Below are positions 11,879 to 44,251 of a stretch of DNA of 64,000 bases, in pieces; position 1 is the first letter of the stretch; each line of letters starts with the position of its first letter. A program made the translations under genes and the position numbers. The stretch spans positions 95,825,320 to 95,889,319 of the forward strand of contig NC_079213.1 in the NCBI RefSeq assembly GCF_029633865.1, read 5' to 3'. The stretch comes from Lampris incognitus. Taxonomy: Eukaryota; Chordata; Actinopteri; Lampriformes; Lampridae. The notes under the pieces were generated by a model. That model was not told where the DNA came from, did not search any database, and worked only from the letters and a program-made list of their open reading frames with translations.

Positions 11879-11899
11879 ATGCAATCTGGGAGATGTAGT
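11879..11899 (-). promoter_or_regulatory. ZNF143/SBS-like promoter element, distal copy
   Basis: On the minus strand the site reads ACTACATCTCCCAGATTGCA, close to the ZNF143/SBS consensus (ACTACAATTCCCAGMATGC), which is common in promoters of housekeeping and nuclear-encoded mitochondrial genes. It lies about 180 bp upstream of the atp5f1d start codon, in the right place for a core promoter element. Confidence 0.6.
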
Positions 11900-14861
11900 C
11901 TCAAGTATCGACTGAACGTAAGGTATATATTGTTACGAAACCACGCCATTTAGGATATAATATGGCGAGTTATTTATAAATGGTCAGTTACCAGTTTGCT
12001 AAGTGACTGACGTTTAGTCTGTTGTTTTTCGGAACAAAGCAACTGGCTTTAACCCCGGCGAGTTCAACGTTTTCGTGAAAACAACATTTGGGGAGATATA
12101 AGTGTCCGTTTGCATTATGCTTTTATTTGGTGTGTTTGCGAAAACAAAATCGGAGGAAGTGTCAAGCGTATTATGTGTTTATTTTGCGTATTCATGTGAA
12201 TTAAAAAAAATCTGAGTGAGATAGAAATGTCCCACATTTGTCTGGTATGTTTGTTTATGTGAACAAAAAATTCACGGAGGATAAAAGTGTCCCGCTAATA
12301 AAAAAACGTTCACTTTTCATTGTCATCGTTTAAATGAAGCGTTTGGATGGTGAGACTACAACGCCAGTGGATGGCGCCATTACCATATGATGTGAACCAG
12401 AATGTCGAACTTTTAGCTCTTTTTTTCCCCTCCAATTATTCTTATGTGCATCTATTACCCCCCCCCCCCATCCAGCCACACACTACATATACGCAAGCTG
12501 GGCTCATCGCACACATTTGTCATTTCTTCCAACATATACTGATGAAACAAAAACACGTTCCCTGTAATATGTGCATAATAAGTGTAATGGCTCCTATTCA
12601 CACTAAACAACGCTGCAAATGAGCGAGCATGCATCCAACATTGAACTGATTTAAAAATAGGTCATGGCAACGACAAGACAACAGAGGAAAATACATCAGT
12701 GACATCCCAGCTCCTCCTTGACCAAACTGGAAGACTGCTTATGTATGTGGCAACCGATAATGGAGTCCCCAAACACGCACCAGCTTTTGGAGAGAGACCG
12801 GCCCCATCGCGGTGATGTTCATAAAAGTGCACCTTGAAGCTCTTCAGTAACCCCACCCCCACCCCCCCGCGTCACGTGGTGCGTCTCTGACAGGGTGGTG
12901 GGTGTGTCTTAAGCATCGGGGTTTCATTCATAAATACTTTTAGCCTTATAATCTAAATTAAAGTGCTCGGCGAGAGTTTCGTGTTATTGGCTCTGACCAT
13001 ATCCCTTTGCATGGACCATATTTACTGAATATAGGTGAGTGTTCTTTTTCTTTTTTGGTTTTACTGCATGCATGCATGTTTCTGAGACCCATTCAACACG
13101 TACGCTACCTTCTGTCCGCTTTCACCGCACACTGATGGAAATCACAAGCGCCTGAGAAATCTCACGGTGACATGTTTATTATCCTCCTTGCACGGGAGCA
13201 AGTTTTAGGTTAGACATTTTCAACGTCGCCTTACGCTGAATTTCGTTCATCACGGTTAGGGCTACTACATTGTTCTGGAGGGATTGTATATACCTGCCTA
13301 TGGGAGAACTTCCAACTGCTACAGCCGCGGCTTGATAGCCTGTATTTTCTTGGGAGAATCAGAATCAGAAAGATGTGATCGCAGTCATACGGCTCCCAAT
13401 AAAATACTGGGACAGCGCGTAGGCGGCGGCGCCCATACCTTACATAATAAACTGGTTATTATAAGGTCCAAAAGCCTTTCTTTCCCCCAGTTAAATTTTG
13501 TTCTATTCAGCTATTTGTCTTACGTCGTGGGCGGACAAATAAAGGGCTGTCTTAAGCAACACAAGCTTCTGCAGTTCACAGTAGATGCTGTAAATCCACG
13601 AGATGCCAGCAGTTTTGCTAATATAGCTGAAACGCTGCTAACGTGAGGGAATGAAACGGGACGTGATATGACATCAGGTGAAAGAACCACGAGTTATCGA
13701 CCACCTATCTATCTGCTCAGCCAACTGATCAATACTGAGACAACATCCATACGCATCATCAACCACCAAATCATTTTAAAATGTCATGATTTACTGCAGG
13801 GTTATCAACATTTTCTGGTAGCCTGCAGCTGGCACATCATCAAGGATGAGACTATTAGGTGGCCAGTTCACACTTGTACCGGATGAGGAAGAGGTTGGTT
13901 TTCTTTGGTGGAATTCCTGGACGCCAAACTGTTGTGAGCGGTGCCTTGCTAGACAGCCGCGGCTGACTCAATGAACCAGAAAGTACAGTCTTCAAGTCGA
14001 CCATGAGTGGTTCTACGTAATCAGATTTCTTCTTTTCATCAAGTTTTAAAAGGTCTAGAGACAGTAAGAACAGTGACCTGAGCATTGCTTTAACTTTCCC
14101 CACATAAAAAAAAACGTCTTATGACGAATATGTTTGGATGGGAGCCTGGTGAAGTGCAAACCACTGTTTTCCGCTCCATAATATTGTAACAATCACCAGA
14201 ATATCATCAGGAAATCATCACTGGGAGGTTTTAGTCTGACAAGTAATTAGTTCGGTTTTACTTCTCTAGGAACTATGGAGAATACAGCCCCATGCGTAAA
14301 ACCTTGCGGTGCCATTTAAATACTTGATTCCTTCCATTACAGGTTAAGCCAAAAATAAAATAAAATAAAATAAAATACAGATGCTGCTGCTGCTGTTTGC
14401 AGGCCATCGGGCAGCCCTGAGGGGAACACTGCTGCTCAGGAGTAGAGAGGCAGGGAGAGTAGAGAGGCAGAGAGAGTAGAGAGGCAGTAGAGAGGCAGGG
14501 AGTCAGCAGTAGCTTACAGGTCTTGGTACTGGAGTGAGTTGAGTGGATGCGGTGCAGTTGCTGGAAGGCAGGCAAGGAGTGCTGAGTGGTGCTGGCATGT
14601 TCCTTCTCTCCTGCTGGGTGAGTAATTCTGCTGAAGAACTGTGCATGCGTGTGTGTGTGTGTGTGTTTGTGCGTGCGTGCATGCATGCGTGTGAGAGAGA
14701 GAAAGAAAGAGAGAGCGAGAGATGTGTGTGCATGCGTTGGTGTGTGGGAGGATGGCTGCAGCAAGAGCATGGCTATGATCTTTAGGAGGGAACGCATAGC
14801 AGCAGCAGTAGTGATGGTAGTGGAGCTCAGCTGTTTGGAGTCTGCTTAGTAATGGGACAAT

Positions 14862-14863
<2 letters not shown>

Positions 14864-14946
<83 letters not shown>
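14864..14946. repeat. (GT)n microsatellite
   Basis: About 41 uninterrupted GT units, able in principle to form Z-DNA. Confidence 0.97.
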
Positions 14947-14948
<2 letters not shown>

Positions 14949-15543
14949 ATGTGAAAAAGGACTTATGGACAACAATTTATAGCAGAGACATTTCTAACCT
15001 TTATACCCTCTATGTGATTCAAGACAGACAGACAGACATACACACAGACACAGACACAGACACACACACTTACATATTTGATCGCACTAACACACACACA
15101 CACACACACACACGTTTGATCTCTGCTCTGATTCATCTTGCTGCCTTTCATGTCTGTTGAGTATAAACCCTTATTAGCCGAGCAATCTTGCATCATTGGT
15201 TCTATATAATCTTCTGTATAAATATAATGGCGGTATGTGGTCTCAGAATTTGTTGCATTACAAGTTAACTCCCCGTACTTCACGGACTATTATTTTCATT
15301 AGTATTATTTTTAGTTATTATTTAGATTATTATTTTTTAGTGGGCTGTGTTATCGTCCTGATTTTGTAAATTGACTGCGGTATGGCGGTGTGTTCCGATA
15401 CCGTTTGACATTTAGATTTGTTAACACATATAAGACAAAGTATCTACGATCTCTGGGATCTAGTGTTGCTATCTTATGGTTTTCTCTTCAGAGGATGAGC
15501 AGCAACAGAAACCTTTATTTCCTGTGTGTAAGTTTGTTTGTTT

Positions 15544-15550
<7 letters not shown>

Positions 15551-15601
<51 letters not shown>
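15551..15601 (+). repeat. (TG)n tract upstream of cbarp first coding exon
   Basis: About 25 TG units ending 26 bp before the candidate splice acceptor junction of the first coding exon. In RNA this is a UG repeat, the known binding target of TDP-43. Confidence 0.95.
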
Positions 15602-15603
<2 letters not shown>

Positions 15604-15652
15604 CTATACGTGCATGTTATCTCCCAGGGGGACCCTCTTGCTGGCGTGGACC

Positions 15653-34164
<18,512 letters not shown>

Positions 34165-37100
34165 CAGGGCTCCAGCTGTTCTCCTCATCACCCTCTCTAC
34201 TGACGACACACACTATTTTTCTGTTTTTTCATGTCTTGCCTGTCTCAAAAAAAAATTGTGAAGGTATACACACATTCAATAGCTCGATCCAGACCTATAA
34301 AACCGAACACAACCGAAAGTGTATGTCAGTCCGTAGTTAAAAAAAAAAATCCTTCCCCAGACTGAGATATACTCAAGCCACTAGTGTAGTTGTGGGGTGC
34401 TGCTTGCTTTCTAGCAATGCTACTAGGCTCTCTTGTTTTAATTATAAAGTGATTAATTCTCAGAATTATACAGTCTGTTAAACAGCGGACAAAAAAGAAA
34501 ACCAACATGGATAATGTCATCACAATTGAACAGGAAATACATTAGGATCTGGTTCACCGACAATTCTCCAACAATCAAAAATTAAATGTTTTTAAAGGGA
34601 TTAATATGTGCATTTCTGTTCTGTTTTCCTCCAGTGTATCTTTAGTCTGTTTACTATCTACTTTTGTGTCTCTACTGTTGTCATAGTTGCCTCATCTCTC
34701 CTTTAAGAGACATACTGTACTCTGCACTAGTTGATCCATCGTGAGACCAGGTGCTATCGGGCGTTTAGAAATCTGCAGATCTCACACGTTGGTTTGACAG
34801 CCAGTCCCTACTACACAATTGTGACTACACAATGACTATTTTTATCGCCATTCTTTTTCACGGGCTGAAATAGTCAACATCCACAGTAAATCTATTATTC
34901 CATGGTTATCTATTGGATATACGAGACATACAATGTTCTAAGACATTTCAGGAAATCACTCCACACCCTGAAACTGTAAAAAAAAAGAAGCACATCTGAG
35001 GCTAATTCCTGTTGAATTTCAAACACACTGGGAATATGGAGTTGTTTGCTCATATTCAGTCAGACTAGAAAGGAAGGATATGGATCATCGAGCTAAAAAA
35101 GCCCAGAAAATGTGTATCTGTTTTCTTAAAGAGGTTTGCTTTTTTTCCAGTATGGGATTGCCTCTTTTACAATGTCATATAATTTTTGTATTGGTTTATT
35201 TCCTACATTGTAATACTGTCTGTGTGTTTTTCTTGCTTACTGCTAGTGACAGTGAAAAGTGACAAAGTGTGGCAGGTCTAGAGCATCTTAAAGAACAGGA
35301 CATGTACACCATTTCTGTGCCAAAAATATGTGTACATAGTGGGATCGTGACAGTACGGCACTACCATTCCTCTGTGGTAACTCTTAGTTACTCAGGGAGA
35401 CAGATACAGTAATCTATGACTCAATAAGCTATGACGACCAGTACTCTTGGCATCATCATAGATGCCCATATGCCCTCTGATAGAATTAGACTCGGTCTGA
35501 TTGTCTTGTACAGGTTTGCAGCAATGGAGTGGGCAGAAACATTGAAGGCTGTTTACAGTAACTGGTGTTGCCCCTCCTTGACGCTAGTATTTATTGAATT
35601 TCTTTATAAGAAAGGCATGCTTTCTGCATGGGATTCACAGAACAGGCTTTATTTGTGCGCAGCTCAAATTCTTCAATGTTTTGTTTTTTTCTCTTCCCCT
35701 TTTCTCTTTCCCGCTCCTAAGAACGTTGACAGCGCAGTGCATGCGATTCCTCAGGGGGGCCGACGACCACACTTCCTGCCAGCTTACAAAACCAGATCGA
35801 ACAAAGATGGGGTTTTTTTTGTTGCAAATTCCCCCTTTATTCTTTACTCCACCCCCCTCATCTTCCTCTGTGTGCAATTTTAGTGGGCTAGTGCTGCCAT
35901 TTAAATCAAACCGCATTAGCAGATTGCGTCTCGTGGGTGCATAAAGCCAAGGAATGGCAAGCCCGCCCGTTGAAGTGTTGCGTTGAGAACATTTTGGTCC
36001 TTTGCCATGATAGGCTACTGGTGACTAGAAGTACAAGTCTGCTTTCACATCCTCAGTATTGTGCAGCAGCAGAGGCAAGGCTTAGTGTGACCCAGTTTTG
36101 CTCATAAATTCCTGATCTCAGAGGGGCTGTTAGGCTCTCCCTCGCACATGTGCGGCGGGAGGAACCACTGCAGAAGATGGTGTTGAATATTAATCAAAAC
36201 AGGAGGAGGGAAGTCCTCCTTTCATCCCTGTCGCTTCTCTCCCTCGCTCTTTGACGTACTTAACAGTGGAGCACTGTGAAAGGTCTGACGGACAAAGTAG
36301 GGGAAAAATAGCAGTCATCCCCCTCTTTTTGTTTGAGTGTGATGATAATGATGATGATGATGATGATGCGCCTTTTCAGTCCACCCAGATTAGATTTCTC
36401 TCCCCGATGAGGCATAAGTCAAAGTGGACTCTGAGGCAGAAGCTGTGTTCCTCATTAGGGGAACAATGGGCGAGATGAAAGGAGGTGAGGAGAGGTGAAC
36501 TTGAATCAGTCTGTTGAGTGTGTGTGTGTGTGTGTGCATGTGTTTTGTGCTCTTGCTCATCTTTTTCTTTCACATGCCCCCCCCCCCAACACATTCAGAT
36601 CTTTAACCATTAGCTCACCATGGAAAACACGGTGGGCCCTCTCTTTTCCAGTCTAATTAGCACCATTTTGTGTCATCAAATCGGTCTTTTTCCAAAGACG
36701 TTCCTTTGTGGGAAAGGTAATATCCTCCAGGAAAGCCTTTGATGCTCCCCACGTGTTACTAATTACTCAAAAATTACTCAACAGATATTGACAGCTGCAC
36801 ACGGGAAATTGTGATGTCATATTCCAGAAGCGGCATACTTGTGCAAAGACAAAACTTTGTTGCGTATAAAAGCACAATTTCACAGGAGAGAAACCTAGTC
36901 TATGTCTTTCATTAGATGTAGACGGATGCAGTAAAGCTGGGAAAACTGTGGTAAACGATGTTTCTTTATGAACCAGTAGCCCGTCCGATGCATTGTGTAG
37001 TCCTGTGCATAGGTTTTGCATGAGAGCCAACATTTTAGCACACATCTCTTCATGTCCTCTCGGACATGCTGACCAAATCACCAATTTCGATTTTGTGTTT

Positions 37101-37430
37101 GTTTGAGGCAGACGTTAACACTGGTATGACCATAGATTTTGTATTTTATGGGAATTACTTTTGTTTAGGAGTCATGCTAGGACACTGTAAATGATGAGAT
37201 TTTTTTGAGATTTATTTCCATGAAAATAAAAAAAAAAGACAAACAAACAATATATTTCTGTATTCCTTGCTTGTTAGTAAAATGCTTAATTTCTTTAAGA
37301 AAAAAAGAGAATAGCTTTCTAAACAATTTTGCCTTTGTTGACCCTGATCTATTGAGCCTTGAGGGACCAAACTGTATGAAGTATTATTTTAGGGATGTTT
37401 TCCAAACAGTGAATAAATGAATGAAACCAA
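34165..37430 (+). other. cbarp: Probable cbarp 3' UTR
   Basis: About 3.3 kb follows the cbarp stop with no supported ORF and little repeat content, except a (GAT)n run near 36343-36368 and a short (TG)n at 36518-36535. AATAAA hexamers at 37225-37230 and 37412-37417 could end the message. A Pumilio-type UGUACAUA lies at 35331-35338. The extent is inferred; long 3' UTRs are usual for neuronal genes. Confidence 0.4.
37412..37417 (+). terminator. cbarp: Candidate poly(A) signal for cbarp
   Basis: AATAAA followed by an AT-rich then T-rich stretch, 3.2 kb after the stop codon. A second hexamer at 37225 is also possible. Confidence 0.35.
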
Positions 37431-38155
37431 AAAAGTTCTACTGAGCGTTATTTAGACTTTTTTTCCCTCTGAAAGCGTGGGAAAGATTCACCGCCACGGT
37501 TCTCTTTAATAAATCTTATCTTAGTTTTGTCTGTGGCTTAGTGCCAATAGTCTATTATTGATTTTTTTTCCCCTCGCCTCTTTACATCACCTCCAAATTA
37601 ATTGGAGAAAAGAGGAGCCAAATCCAACCTGTGATCTACAAAGGGAACATCTCAGAGGTCTGGCCTCCTCTCTGCAACTCCTAATCCATCCCCAACGCCA
37701 TGAGAGACCACTTCAGAGGAGGACAAAGTAGGAAAACACAACACGGGGAGCGCAACCATGATATCACATGGCTGTATTCGGCCTGGTGCCAAAAACTTGA
37801 TACTGGAGTGCTTTAGATATTTATCACAGTCGGGGGTACATAAATTAATCAGGACTGGTGGGATGCGGAAGTGAAACAGGCTGGCAGACAGGCAGAGATG
37901 GAGAGGAGCGACAGCTGTGAACAGAACATCACACACCCAGACTCCGTCAATATGTTGTGGTACACTACTGTACCACAACAGATACTGTAAGGTACTAAAT
38001 ATGTCTGAATGTATTTTTATATTTTCAACAACTTGTACTGATTAGTGTTTCGTTATTCTTGCCAAATGTTTGTAGCCTCAAAGGTGGCCACTTCTATTTT
38101 AAGCATCTGAAGGGTGGACACTTCGGAGTATTCGGAACATATGATTCATGTATGA

Positions 38156-40449
38156 CAGGGGTCAGGAACCTTTTTGACTGGGAGAGCCATAAAAGCCAAA
38201 TATTTCTAAATATATTTCATTGAGAGCCATATAGTATTTTTAACGTATAATAAATTAAATATGTCTTACTTTTAATGCGACTTCTGGTGCTGCATGGTTT
38301 TGCTGATGGCCTTGTAGTCTGGTTCATACGTGGTGAGGTTGAGCTTCATGCAGGCGTTGAGGCTTCCATCAGTTAAACGTGAGCGTAGGTTGGTCTTAAT
38401 GTTCCTCATATGCGAGAATGACTGCTCACATGCATATGTAGAGCCAAACATGGTCAATACGGCAATACTCACACGCTGCATTGTGTGGTATGTCACAGGA
38501 AGCTCGTTCCAAGTTTTAAGAATCAGCTGGTCTTCAGGTTGAAGATTTTTCATTTCTGTCCACTTGTGTTCCCTCGCCATCTCTGTTCGCTGTCGCCCAA
38601 GACTTTCCAAGAGACCCCGGGGATGCATGTCAGGTCGATTTTGTCCACTGCCCACTCGTGGATGAGTGATGAACTTGAAAAGACCAGTGCGCGCACGAAA
38701 TTCTCCAAAACGTGCTTTGAATGACTGCAGGAGATTGGACGTAAAGCCAGCTAGCTGCTGGAGATCCAGATGTTGAGTGGAGTCACTTGCTAAGCATGCA
38801 TCTCTAAATTGTTGCAGTCTTTCAAAGTGCAGAAGACGACCTGTTTCAATGTCCCTGAGAAAGACTTCCAGCTTGCTTTAAAATGCAAACACTGCTTGTT
38901 GAAGGAATGAGATTGTATTTCCAATACCTTGCATTTTCACATTGAGCTGGTTCAGATGGCCAGTTATGTCCACGAGATAGTGAAACTGCAGGAGCCAGTC
39001 AGTGTTGTCTAGCTCAGGATGCTTGACGCCTTTCATTTCAAGAAAAGTCCGGATTTCACTCAGGCAAGCTGCAAAACGGCTGAGCACCTTCCCCCTTGAC
39101 AACCAATGCACGATGCTGTGTAAAAGCAGACCGGGATAATGATTCCCAACTTCTTCTAACAGAGCGTTAAACTGGCGATCATTTAAAGCTCGGGCAACAA
39201 TAAAGTTGACCACTCGAATGACCAGAGACATCACCTCGCCAAGCTCCTGGCCACACGTCTGAGCGCAAAGCGCCTCCTGGTGCAGGATGCAATGAAAACT
39301 TAGGATGGCTCTCTTTTCATGTTCACGGAGAAGCGCTACAAATCCTTTGTTCTTCCCCAACATACAGGGTGCACCATCAGTACAGACAGAAATAAGTTTA
39401 TCCATCGGTAGTTTTTTTCTTTAGCAAACTCCATGAAAGACGTGAATAAATCCTCTCCTCTTGTTGTCCCTTTCATTGGCAAAACAGCCAAGCTTTCCCC
39501 ACGCAGTGTGTCACCTGCAGCATACCTGGCAATGATACTGCACTGAGATAGATGGCTAACGTCTGTTGACTCATCTAACGCGAGAGAAAAGTATGTCCCG
39601 GCGTTTATGTCCTTAATTTGTGTTTCCTCGACTTGATTTGCCATCACGATGCTACGATCGTGCACAGTTCTTGCTGACAGGGGCATGTCTTTTATTCGTT
39701 TGATTATCTTGTCTTTATTTGGGAAGTCATCAAACAGTTCATTGGCCACATCAAGCATGAATGTTTTGGCATACTCGCCATCTGTGAATGACTTTCCATT
39801 CCTTACTATTGCCAAAGCCCCCGCAAAGCTAGCGGAATTCCCGTCCCCTTGCTTGGTCCACACACGTAGTTGCTGCTGACTCGTCTGCACTCTCCGCTGT
39901 AGCTCCTCGCATACCCTTTTCCTGCTGTCCCCCGCTGGAGATTTCGACGCAAATGAAGCATGGTGCGTATCGAAGTGCCGCTTTATATTTGACCGTTTCA
40001 TCGATGCAATTTTATCATTGCATATTAGACATACCGCAGATCCTGCTCTCTCCACAAATGCAAATTCCTCTGTCCACGCAGCCTGGAATGCACGGTAATC
40101 ATCGTCTTTTTTTCTTTTCGCCATCTTTTCCGTTACAAGGGTTGAAGCGGATAAACTAGTTGGCTATCTGATAAAATTGATTTCTTCACCTTTACAATGA
40201 CCCGGACATGCTCGCGAGCCATTGGTTCCCGACCCGACCCACGGGTGACCCGTGAAATTTATCTTCAAAACTAATTTCTGCTTACTTTAAAATGACACAG
40301 TATTATTAAGAAATATCACAAGTATTTTAAAATCAGTTCCAAACTGATTTAAAAAAAATTTTTTTTTTCAACTCAAAATTGTCTGGGAGCCATATGCCGT
40401 CACCGGAAGAGCCATATATGGCTCGCGAGCCATAGGTTCCCGACCACTG
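38156..40449 (-). mobile_element. hAT DNA transposon with 8-bp target duplication
   Basis: A 2294-bp element. The ends caggggtcaggaacct and, inverted, cagtggtcgggaacct match at 14 of 16. The target duplication atgtatga at 38148-38155 and 40450-40457 is perfect. It encodes one transposase on the minus strand with a frameshift and a stop. It lies 0.7 kb past the likely end of cbarp. Confidence 0.93.
38272..40124 (-). pseudogene. hAT transposase (BED finger), one frameshift and one stop
   Basis: From the ATG at 40124: a C2H2-type BED finger (CLICNDKIASMKRSNIKRHF, with the paired His in DTHH), then the RNase-H-like core with FSLALDESTDVSHLSQC. A one-base gain in a run of T (plus strand) near 39411-39417 shifts the frame. 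The next segment carries SVCTDGAPCMLGKNKGFVAL. A TAA at 38878-38880 interrupts VFAF and SKLEVFL, and the last segment ends with the dimerisation region (STYACEQSFSHMRNIKTNLR). The family resembles the Charlie-type transposases related to GTF2IRD2/ZBED genes. With only two lesions in about 615 codons it is a young fossil. Confidence 0.88.
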
Positions 40450-40485
40450 ATGTATGACATCAATGCAATAACATATAATGTATCT

Positions 40486-40941
40486 TTTTTTGGGGAGGGG
40501 GGGATTTTCCCCCCTTTTTCTCCCAATTGTACCTGGCCAATTACCCCACTGTTCCGAGCCATCCCGGTCGCTGCTCCACCCCCTCTGATGATCCGGGGAG
40601 GGCTGCAGACTATCAAATGCCTCCTCCAATACATGTGGAGTTGCCAGCCGCTTCTTTTCTCCTGACAGTGAGAAGTTTCACCAGGGGGACGTAGCGTGTG
40701 GGAGGATCACGCTATTCCCCCCAGTCCCCCCCCCGCCCTGCCCCGAACAGGCACCCCGACCGACCAGAGGAGGGATAGTGCAGTGACCAGGACACACACC
40801 CACATCCGGCTTCCCACCCACAGACACAGCCAATTGTGTCTGTAGGGATGCCCAACCAAGCCGGAAGTAACGTGGTGATTCGAACCAGCGATCCCCGTGT
40901 TGGTAGGCAACAGAATAGACTGCTACGCTACCTGGATACCC
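40486..40941 (-). mobile_element. tRNA-derived SINE family A, copy 5
   Basis: Minus-strand copy; the B-box (ggttcgaatcacc) and head are at the right end. It lies 36 bp from the hAT transposon. Confidence 0.86.
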
Positions 40942-41050
40942 TATCATATATCATTTTGTCCATGATGAAAATACAATTTCACTGCGTAACTGCCAGCATG
41001 TTCTGCGATAGGTGTTAGTTGTGAGGTGTGTGTTACCGTATAGATTGAGG

Positions 41051-41381
41051 TTTCTGCACGATGGCCCAATGGTTAGCACTGTTGCCTCACAGCAAGAAGG
41101 TCCTGGGTTCGAACTCCAGGCCACCGCAGGTCCTTTCTGTGTGGAGTTTGCATGTTCTCCCCGTGTCTGCATGGGTTTCCTCTGGATGCTCCGGTTTCCT
41201 CCCACCATCAAAAAGACATGTATGTTAGGGTTAATACTCCTGCCTGCGCCCCTGAGCAAGGCAATGGAAAGAAGAACTGGAGTTAGTCCCCGGGTACTGC
41301 AGCTGCCCACTGCTCCTATACAATAAGATGGGTTACATGCAGAGAACACATTCACTGTAAGAGTACAATGACAAATAAAGT
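41051..41381 (+). mobile_element. tRNA-headed SINE, variant with AATAAAG tail, copy 2
   Basis: Sister of the copy at 19622-19948, with the same head (gatggcccaatggttagcac, B-box gggttcgaactcc) and the same 3' half ending gacaaataaag. Confidence 0.8.
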
Positions 41382-41980
41382 ATCTTCTTCTTCTCCATTC
41401 CCCTAAAGAGGGACCACTGAAAATATCCCCGTCCATTCTCTTAAGTTGCAGCAGAGTCGGTGATGGACCAAAATCAATACCGGGGCCGGGCACTGGCGTC
41501 TGCACAGGAACTTGTCACAGCAGAAGCCACAGATCACCTTATCAGTGTTTGGGTTGCCGCCAACCTGCCAATCAGAATAATACACCTAAGTCAAAGTGAG
41601 GCAAGCCACGGCAGAGTATGACAAACAAAAAAGAAGTGCAGGGGACCAGGCGACAAAGGGATGGACGGCGTTCACATTTAAAGTTCACCTCAGTATAGAT
41701 GTGACTCAAGCCGACGCCGAACGCTAGCACGTGAGGCATTATGCAACTTTAGTTCATTCTTTAAAGTGACCAGTTCAGTGAAACTCTGGCAACTCATAGA
41801 CACTACGGACATGTTGTACCTCATCATTTATTACAGTAAAACAGGAAATGAGGTAAGGCACAGTCTATGCTGTTGCTGGTTCAGAGTGTGTAGATAAATA
41901 ATCATTAAAAACAAACATAACAACCGGGACATTTTGTATACCCATCAAACTCAGACATTCGTCCAGACAGATGTGTAGTT
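41382..41980. other. Intergenic, one weak Cys-rich frame
   Basis: The minus strand at about 41480-41565 reads GGNPNTDKVICGFCCDKFLC with acceptor-like ttggcag before it. It could be a stray exon or chance; no family was recognised. The rest shows nothing. Confidence 0.25.
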
Positions 41981-42430
41981 GGGGCGTCTGGGTAGCATAG
42001 TGGTCTATTCTGTTGTCTACCAACACGGGGATCGCCGGTTCGAATCCCCGTGTTACCTCCGACTTGGTCGGGTGTCCCTACAGACACAATTGGCTGTGTC
42101 TACGGGTGGGAAGCCGGATGTGAGTATGTGTCCTGGTCGCTGCACTGGCGCCTCCTCTGATCGGTCGGGATGCCTGTTCACAGGAGAGGAAGAACTGGGG
42201 GGAATACTATGATCCTCCCACGCACTACGTCCCCCTGGCAAAACTCCTCACTGTCAGGTGAAAAGAAGCGGCTGGCGACTCCACGTCTCGTAGGAGGCAT
42301 GTGGTGGTCTGCTGCCCTCCCCGGATCAGCCGAAGGGGTGCAGCAGGGACTGGGACAGCTTGGAAGAGTGGGGTATTTGGCCGGGTACAACTGGGGAGAA
42401 AAAAGCGGGGGAAAAAAATCCAAAAAATGT
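41981..42430 (+). mobile_element. tRNA-derived SINE family A, copy 6
   Basis: Plus-strand copy with a well preserved head (ggggcgtctgggtagcatag) and B-box ggttcgaatcccc. Confidence 0.88.
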
Positions 42431-43790
<1,360 letters not shown>

Positions 43791-44251
43791 TTTTTTTTTT
43801 AATTTGAATCCCCCCCCCCTTTTTCTCCCCAGTTGCACTTGGCTAATTACACCACTCTTCCAAGCCGTCCTGGTCGCTGCTCCACCCCCTCTGCCGATCT
43901 GGGGAGGGCTGCAGACTACCACATGCCTCCTCCGATACATGTGGCGTTGCCAGCCGCTTCTTTTCACCTGACAGTGAAGACCTTCGCCAGGGGGACGTAG
44001 CATGTGGGAGGATCATGCTATTCCCTCCAGTTCCCCCTCCGCCCGAACAGGCACCCCCACTGACCAGAGGAAGCGCTAGTGCAGCAGAGACCAGAACACA
44101 TACCCACATCTGGCTTCCCACTTGCAGCCATGGCCAATTGTGTCTGTAGGGACACCCAACCCGACCAAGCCGGAAGTAACACGAGGATTCGAACCCACGA
44201 TCCCCATGTTGGTAGGCAACGGAATAGACCACCACGCTATCCGGACGCCCC
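43791..44251 (-). mobile_element. tRNA-derived SINE family A, copy 7
   Basis: Minus-strand copy with B-box ggttcgaatcctc near the right end. Flanks tgttaattt and tgttaaattt may be a decayed target duplication. It ends 39 bp before the RTE LINE. Confidence 0.86.

Larger units (their letters stand above)
11950..15627. other. Inter-promoter region between atp5f1d and cbarp
   Basis: No coding sequence is supported. The interval should hold the cbarp promoter and any upstream non-coding exons, but no unambiguous start site or donor could be chosen. It includes purine/pyrimidine tracts, a (TAAAA)n run near 14353-14377 and the (GT)n tract at 14864-14946. Confidence 0.4.
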
